Source of the DNA: Oscillospiraceae bacterium
GTDB lineage: Bacteria > Bacillota > Clostridia > Oscillospirales > Ruminococcaceae
DNA: 8,416 nucleotides
NCBI GenBank assembly: GCA_017848075.1
Contig: JAGALG010000003.1
Location: forward strand, 1-8,416
Reading direction: 5' to 3'
In this document: positions 5,259 through 8,416 of the stretch, piece after piece
Layout of the letters: each line of letters opens with the position of its first letter
Position numbering within the stretch: the stretch's first letter is position 1
Made by a program: the position numbers and the translations under genes
The notes under the pieces: model-generated
The model's database searches: none
What the model was told of the DNA's origin: nothing
The model's input: only the letters and a program-made list of their open reading frames with translations

Positions 5259-6668
5259 TTAGTGATGTCTTGCAGCCAGTTCTGCGTTCATCTTGCCCAG
5301 AGTTTTCTTGTCCAGGTTGTAAACCAGGCCCAGACCTACAAACTGCATTACGCCTGCGAACAGGTACAGGTAGGATACCAGATAACGCATGTTGGTAGCA
5401 ACTTCGATGGTCTGATTGCCTTTGTCAGCTTCAACATAGCCAAGAGCAACCATGATTACCAGAACGATGGAAGGACCCATGCCCTGTGCCAGTTTACGGA
5501 AGAAGGAATGCAGGGAGTAAACAGTACCCTCTTCACGAGTGCCGTTTTTCCATTCGTTGTAGTCGATTGCGTCGCCCATCATGGACCAGGATACGGTGGA
5601 GTAGATACCCATACCCAGTGCGTAGATCAGCTGGCAAACAACATAGATCATAACGCCGTTGTTATCTGGAGTGATTGGCAGGAATACCAGGCCCAGACCA
5701 GCAATCACACAGATGATAGCGCCGAAGGTAGCCAGCTCTTTTTTACCGAATTTCACTACCATTTTACGAGCAAGTGGAGTGAAGAAGATGATTGGAATCA
5801 TGGAGAAGGCAGAAACGATGCCGGAGAACTGTACATTTTTGAAGTAGGACTGGAACAGTACAGTAACAGCAGCGGAAGCGCCCTGGATACCGATGAACAT
5901 ACCCATTGCTGCCAGAGTAGCACCAACTGCAGGTCTGTTCTTCAGGAAGTTGCCCATTGCTTTCAGAACATTGAATTTTGGCATTTCTTCGCCAATTTCA
6001 ACATATTCGTTGCCGCGGATAACGGTTTTGCGAATCATGAACTGGAAGCAGAGGAAGCCGAAGATACCCATGATCAGTGCAGCCAGGAATACACGGTTAC
6101 CAACGATGTTGTTGTTTTTATCGTAGATCAGGAATGGCAGGATGATCATCGGAACCATGTTACCAGCCAGAGAACCGATGGAACGCCATGCAGACAGAGA
6201 TGCACGGTCGCCTGGATCTTCAGAGATCAGGGACAGCAGAGAACCGTAAGGAACATTTGCAATAGTGTAGAATGCGTCCCAAATAACATAGCCTGCTACG
6301 AACAGGATGTTTTTCACCATATCCGGAACACCTGGGAATGGCAGGAAGCAAAGAGCGCCTGCTACTACCAGACCAACAGAACCTGCGAAGATGTAAGTTT
6401 TGAATTTGCCCAGTTTGTACCTGCGGTGGTCAGCGTCGATGATGGAACCGATCAGTGGGTCATTGATTGCGTCCCAGATCTGTACCAACAGCAGCAGACC
6501 TGCGTATACCACAGAGTCCATCTGCATGAACTGAGTCCAGAAGATGATCAGGGTGCCTTTGAGCGCGAAGCTCATGTTGCAGCCCAGGTCGCCGGCAGCG
6601 TAAGCAAGGTTATCGATCATACCAAACTTACGGAAGCCTTTGGCGTCCAGCTTAGCTTGTTTTGCCAT
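5259..6668 (-). CDS. GPH-family sugar:cation symporter
   Basis: A 469-residue, roughly 12-helix transporter of the glycoside-pentoside-hexuronide:cation symporter family (MFS superfamily, relatives MelB, XylP and the glucuronide carrier UidB). Landmarks are WDAINDPLIGSIIDAD (65-80), with the family's Asp-rich cation-site motif in helix 2; YKLGKFK (84-90); NVPYGSLLSLISEDPGDRAS (138-157); and WSMMGDAIDYNEW with the following RREEG-like stretch (361-381). There is no C-terminal IIA-like domain as in LacS, so regulation by phosphorylation is not expected. A strong AAAGGAGG site lies about nine bases before the ATG. The gene stands alone, bounded by a TTCG-loop terminator, and diverges from the TetR-type regulator. 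Placement beside a GH79-like hydrolase suggests a beta-glucuronide or related glycoside as substrate; this is inference. None of its 469 sense codons is TTA, CTA or TCA, hinting at high expression. Confidence 0.92.
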   Translation of the reverse strand: MAKQAKLDAKGFRKFGMIDNLAYAAGDLGCNMSFALKGTLIIFWTQFMQMDSVVYAGLLLLVQIWDAINDPLIGSIIDADHRRYKLGKFKTYIFAGSVGLVVAGALCFLPFPGVPDMVKNILFVAGYVIWDAFYTIANVPYGSLLSLISEDPGDRASLSAWRSIGSLAGNMVPMIILPFLIYDKNNNIVGNRVFLAALIMGIFGFLCFQFMIRKTVIRGNEYVEIGEEMPKFNVLKAMGNFLKNRPAVGATLAAMGMFIGIQGASAAVTVLFQSYFKNVQFSGIVSAFSMIPIIFFTPLARKMVVKFGKKELATFGAIICVIAGLGLVFLPITPDNNGVMIYVVCQLIYALGMGIYSTVSWSMMGDAIDYNEWKNGTREEGTVYSLHSFFRKLAQGMGPSIVLVIMVALGYVEADKGNQTIEVATNMRYLVSYLYLFAGVMQFVGLGLVYNLDKKTLGKMNAELAARHH

Positions 6669-6699
6669 ATAATATAGCCTCCTTTGATTTGTCGCAGAT

Positions 6700-6766
6700 C
6701 TCCTTGTCCAGAAATCTGCTATTAATATTATTATATAGGAAAAGCACGCCGCTTACCATGGACAAA
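6700..6766 (-). promoter_or_regulatory. Symporter promoter region with flanking inverted TTGTCCA sites
   Basis: The minus strand has a perfect TATAAT (6735-6730) in an AT-rich stretch, but the hexamer 17 bases upstream (TGGTAA, 6758-6753) is a poor -35 box. TTGTCCA (6704-6710) and its complement TGGACAA (6759-6765) lie at equal distances on both sides of the -10 box, with the midpoint at 6734-6735. This looks like a controlled promoter with paired operator half-sites. Confidence 0.45.
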
Positions 6767-6809
6767 AGATTGGAAATGTAACCTCTTGTTCAAAAAAACT
6801 TCAAAAATT

Positions 6810-6828
6810 TTTGTCGTTTATTGACAAA
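6810..6828. promoter_or_regulatory. Candidate TetR-protein operator, TTTGTC-N7-GACAAA
   Basis: A perfect six-base inverted repeat with a seven-base centre (19 bases in all) covers the -35 box of the regulator's own promoter. Size, symmetry and place fit a TetR-family autoregulatory operator. The GACAA half-site recurs near the symporter promoter. Confidence 0.5.
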
Positions 6829-6849
6829 GTGGCTTTCCCATCTTATAAT
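6821..6849 (+). promoter_or_regulatory. Perfect consensus promoter of the TetR-type gene
   Basis: TTGACA (6821-6826) and TATAAT (6844-6849) are separated by exactly 17 bases. This is the full housekeeping-sigma consensus, surprisingly strong for a regulator gene, and suggests that the gene is held down by repression. The leader would be about 32 bases. Confidence 0.9.
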
Positions 6850-6888
6850 GTTTTATAGCAATCTTACAATATTCGAAGGAGCGTGCCT

Positions 6889-7443
6889 ATGTATCGCTAC
6901 TGTACAACCAAAGAAAGTGTCCAGCGGCAGCGGCAGCTGACTCAATGTCTGCTGGACTGCATGATGGAGCAGCCTTATAAGGAAATTCAGGTAGGCGATC
7001 TCTGTGCTATGGCCGGCATCTCCCGGAAAACCTTTTACCGCTATTTCGAGCGCAAGGAAGATGTGCTCTACGCCCTGCTGGATAATTTCATCATGGATTT
7101 TGTTCGTTTCCGTCATCCGGAGGAGGAGTCGGAGGATCTGTACAGCGAAAGCGAACGCATTGTCCTCTACTATCAGCAGAACAGTCAGCTGCTGGATGTG
7201 CTTGTCCGCAATGATATGGAGTACCTTCTGCATCAGCGCTCCTTGGAATATCTGAATCAGGAGGTCAAACAGCAGGAAAGCTTTGAATGGCAGAAACAGT
7301 ATGGTCGCTACGAGATCCTGTTTACTACCTCCGGTGTGCTGACTCTGCTCTTTGTCTGGCATCAGGAGGGCTTCCCTCTCCCCCTCAATGAAATGGGTGC
7401 AACCCTGGATCATCTGCTGACCCACCCTCTTAAATTTGATTGA
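6889..7443 (+). CDS. TetR/AcrR-family transcriptional regulator
   Basis: A 184-residue regulator. The N-terminal three-helix DNA-binding domain ends with the hallmark segment VGDLCAMAGISRKTFYRYFERKEDV (in parts, 35-59), where AGISRKTFYRYF is the recognition helix region. Residues 60-184 form an all-helical ligand and dimer domain with no recognisable sequence motif; the ligand is unknown, but a sugar or aglycone from the neighbouring hydrolase pathway is plausible. The ATG at 6889 is chosen because AAGGAG (6876-6881) lies seven bases before it; a GTG at 6883 is only one base from that site. It diverges from the symporter gene, shares the 220-base regulatory region with it, and precedes the hydrolase on the same strand, separated by a terminator and a second promoter. 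Family call is firm; target genes are inferred from position and operator-like repeats. Confidence 0.9.
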   Translation: MYRYCTTKESVQRQRQLTQCLLDCMMEQPYKEIQVGDLCAMAGISRKTFYRYFERKEDVLYALLDNFIMDFVRFRHPEEESEDLYSESERIVLYYQQNSQLLDVLVRNDMEYLLHQRSLEYLNQEVKQQESFEWQKQYGRYEILFTTSGVLTLLFVWHQEGFPLPLNEMGATLDHLLTHPLKFD

Positions 7444-7453
7444 TCGAAAATCC

Positions 7454-7495
7454 GCTCCTCTTTGTCATTTTTGTGCAAAGAGGAGCCTTTCTTTT
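7454..7495 (+). terminator. Intrinsic terminator of the TetR-type gene
   Basis: An 11-base perfect stem, GCTCCTCTTTG (7454-7464) with CAAAGAGGAGC (7476-7486), encloses an 11-base loop and is followed by CTTTCTTTT. It begins 10 bases after the regulator's stop codon, so the hydrolase gene is transcribed from its own promoter. Confidence 0.88.
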
Positions 7496-7529
7496 GGCGG
7501 CAAAGGTGACATCAACCGCGCTTTGCCCC

Positions 7530-7559
7530 TTGCCCAAAGGCAGCAAAAATCGGTATAAT
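7530..7559 (+). promoter_or_regulatory. Promoter of the glycoside hydrolase gene
   Basis: TTGCCC (7530-7535) and a perfect TATAAT (7554-7559) are 18 bases apart. A short inverted repeat, CTTTG (7521-7525) with CAAAG (7535-7539), overlaps the -35 box and could be an operator. A second AT-rich stretch at 7567-7577 has no matching -35 box. Confidence 0.6.
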
Positions 7560-7595
7560 AAAAGAGTATATTATAAATGCAAAGGAGCGACCTTT

Positions 7596-8416
7596 ATGGC
7601 TGAATTTGTAAAACTGAATCCTGCTGAACTCAAACAGCTGCATACGGTGGATCAGCGCCTGATGTCCTACAATGTGGAAATGACCGAGATCACCGGCGGT
7701 ACCTTCTGGAAAGAATATACCCCGGCTCAGATCGCCGGCACCGAACCCTTCCTGTTCGATGGCAACTTCGGCGATGGCTTTACTGCAATGGCTTCCCTGA
7801 TGCAGTACTACCCACCGATCAATCTGTACGATGAGTGCCTGCGTGCTCTGTCCAAAGAGCTGGGCAGCGCCTGGGTGCGTGTATCCGGTTCCTGGGCAAC
7901 CAAGACCTACTACGATCTGGACGGCAAAATGGAAGGCAAAGTACCGGAAGGCTTCCAGGCTACTCTGACCAAAGAACAGTGGATCGGCGTACTGGACTTT
8001 GTCAAAGCAATCGACGGCAAACTGCTGATCTCCGTGGGCAACTGCGCCGGCAACCACCCAAACGGCGGCCCAATTGATCTGTCCCAGACAGAGATGATCT
8101 TCAACTTCAGCCATGAATACGGCGTGGATATCGACGCCTTCGAGTTCATGAATGAGCCAAATATGCTGGAAATGTCCGGCGCTCCTCATGGCTACACTCC
8201 TGCTGACTTTGTTCGTGACCAGGATCTGGCCAACGGCTGGGTGCGTGAGCACTATCCAAACTGCCTGATCGTCGGCCCATGTACCTGCGACGGCATGATG
8301 GGCACTGATGTTGATGAAGCAAAAGAAAAGAACCCAATGGAACAGATGGGTGCCGGTCTGGGCAATGTCATGCAGAGCTGCTCCACTGCTGATCTGATGA
8401 AGGGCGCACAGGTGAA
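7596..8416 (+). CDS. Glycoside hydrolase, GH79-like (partial, 3' end outside window)
   Basis: An open frame of 273 codons continues past the window end. AAAGGAG lies eight bases before the ATG. The opening VDQRLMSYNVEMTEITGGTFW (in parts, about residues 18-38), then GSAWVRVSGSWATKTYYD (90-107) and FEFMNEPN (182-189), resemble bacterial members of GH79, the beta-glucuronidase/heparanase family of clan GH-A. In that clan the Glu of the Asn-Glu-Pro motif, here Glu187, is the acid/base; the nucleophile Glu would be downstream of the window. There is no signal peptide or membrane segment, so it should act in the cytoplasm on glycosides already imported, in keeping with the nearby GPH symporter. 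Other clan GH-A families (GH30, GH39, GH5) remain possible because only the N-terminal half is visible. No TTA, CTA or TCA codon occurs up to 8252. Confidence 0.7.
   Translation, partial: MAEFVKLNPAELKQLHTVDQRLMSYNVEMTEITGGTFWKEYTPAQIAGTEPFLFDGNFGDGFTAMASLMQYYPPINLYDECLRALSKELGSAWVRVSGSWATKTYYDLDGKMEGKVPEGFQATLTKEQWIGVLDFVKAIDGKLLISVGNCAGNHPNGGPIDLSQTEMIFNFSHEYGVDIDAFEFMNEPNMLEMSGAPHGYTPADFVRDQDLANGWVREHYPNCLIVGPCTCDGMMGTDVDEAKEKNPMEQMGAGLGNVMQSCSTADLMKGAQV

Noticed and set aside
5253..6677. A 474-codon open frame on the plus strand opposite the symporter gene
   Set aside because: It is in exact codon register with the symporter and exists because that gene avoids TTA, CTA and TCA. Its translation is rich in His, Gln and Cys, resembles no protein family, and has no ribosome site.
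6808..6830. Catabolite-repression (cre) site near the regulator promoter
   Set aside because: The TAAACG stretch on the minus strand matches only part of the cre consensus and lacks the symmetric second half.
6853..8252. Minus-strand frames opposite the TetR-type gene (6853-7425) and the hydrolase (7512-8252)
   Set aside because: They are shadows in register with well-supported plus-strand genes; both cross terminators or promoters of those genes.
1..8416. CRISPR array, tRNA, rRNA, phage or complete insertion element
   Set aside because: No regularly spaced repeats, cloverleaf-like sequences, rRNA-like sequence, transposase or integrase motifs were seen on either strand.

Overview
The window looks like chromosomal DNA of a Gram-positive, gut-type Clostridia/Bacillota bacterium. 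The evidence is near-consensus TTGACA/TATAAT promoters, AAAGGAG-type ribosome sites, a lipobox-bearing solute-binding lipoprotein, intrinsic terminators after most genes and the families present. No species can be named from the sequence alone.

Two segments differ in style. The left segment (1 to about 1.86 kb) is AT-rich, with frequent TTA, ATA and AAA codons. It holds a VanZ-like membrane protein, an XRE-type regulator fused to a duplicated membrane module, and the decayed 3' end of a MATE efflux gene that converges on the regulator and shares a bidirectional terminator with it. The right segment (about 1.88 kb to the end) is richer in GC and almost never uses TTA, CTA or TCA codons, so nearly every gene has a long meaningless open frame on its opposite strand. 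The change falls in the 1.74-1.88 kb junction. It could be the edge of transferred DNA or an assembly join.

Right segment, left to right: a Cys-rich DUF5714-type protein (minus strand) with its own promoter and terminator; a minus-strand operon for a polar amino-acid, probably cystine, ABC importer transcribed in the order permease, ATPase, lipoprotein; and then a carbohydrate locus. The carbohydrate locus has a minus-strand GPH-family sugar:cation symporter, a divergent plus-strand TetR-type regulator with a perfect consensus promoter, and a plus-strand glycoside hydrolase resembling GH79 (beta-glucuronidase/heparanase type) that runs off the window end.

The working model for the carbohydrate locus is that the symporter brings in a glycoside, possibly a glucuronide, that the cytoplasmic hydrolase (no signal peptide) cleaves it, and that the TetR protein controls both through TTGTC/GACAA sites in the divergent intergenic region. 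The importer operon has two candidate promoters and a repeated TTGGGACAA motif, one copy lying inside a promoter spacer. I found no CRISPR array, rRNA, tRNA, phage gene or complete insertion sequence. Nothing here is clearly a new kind of system; the most useful leads are the regulatory repeats, the compositional junction and the duplicated membrane module of the XRE protein.
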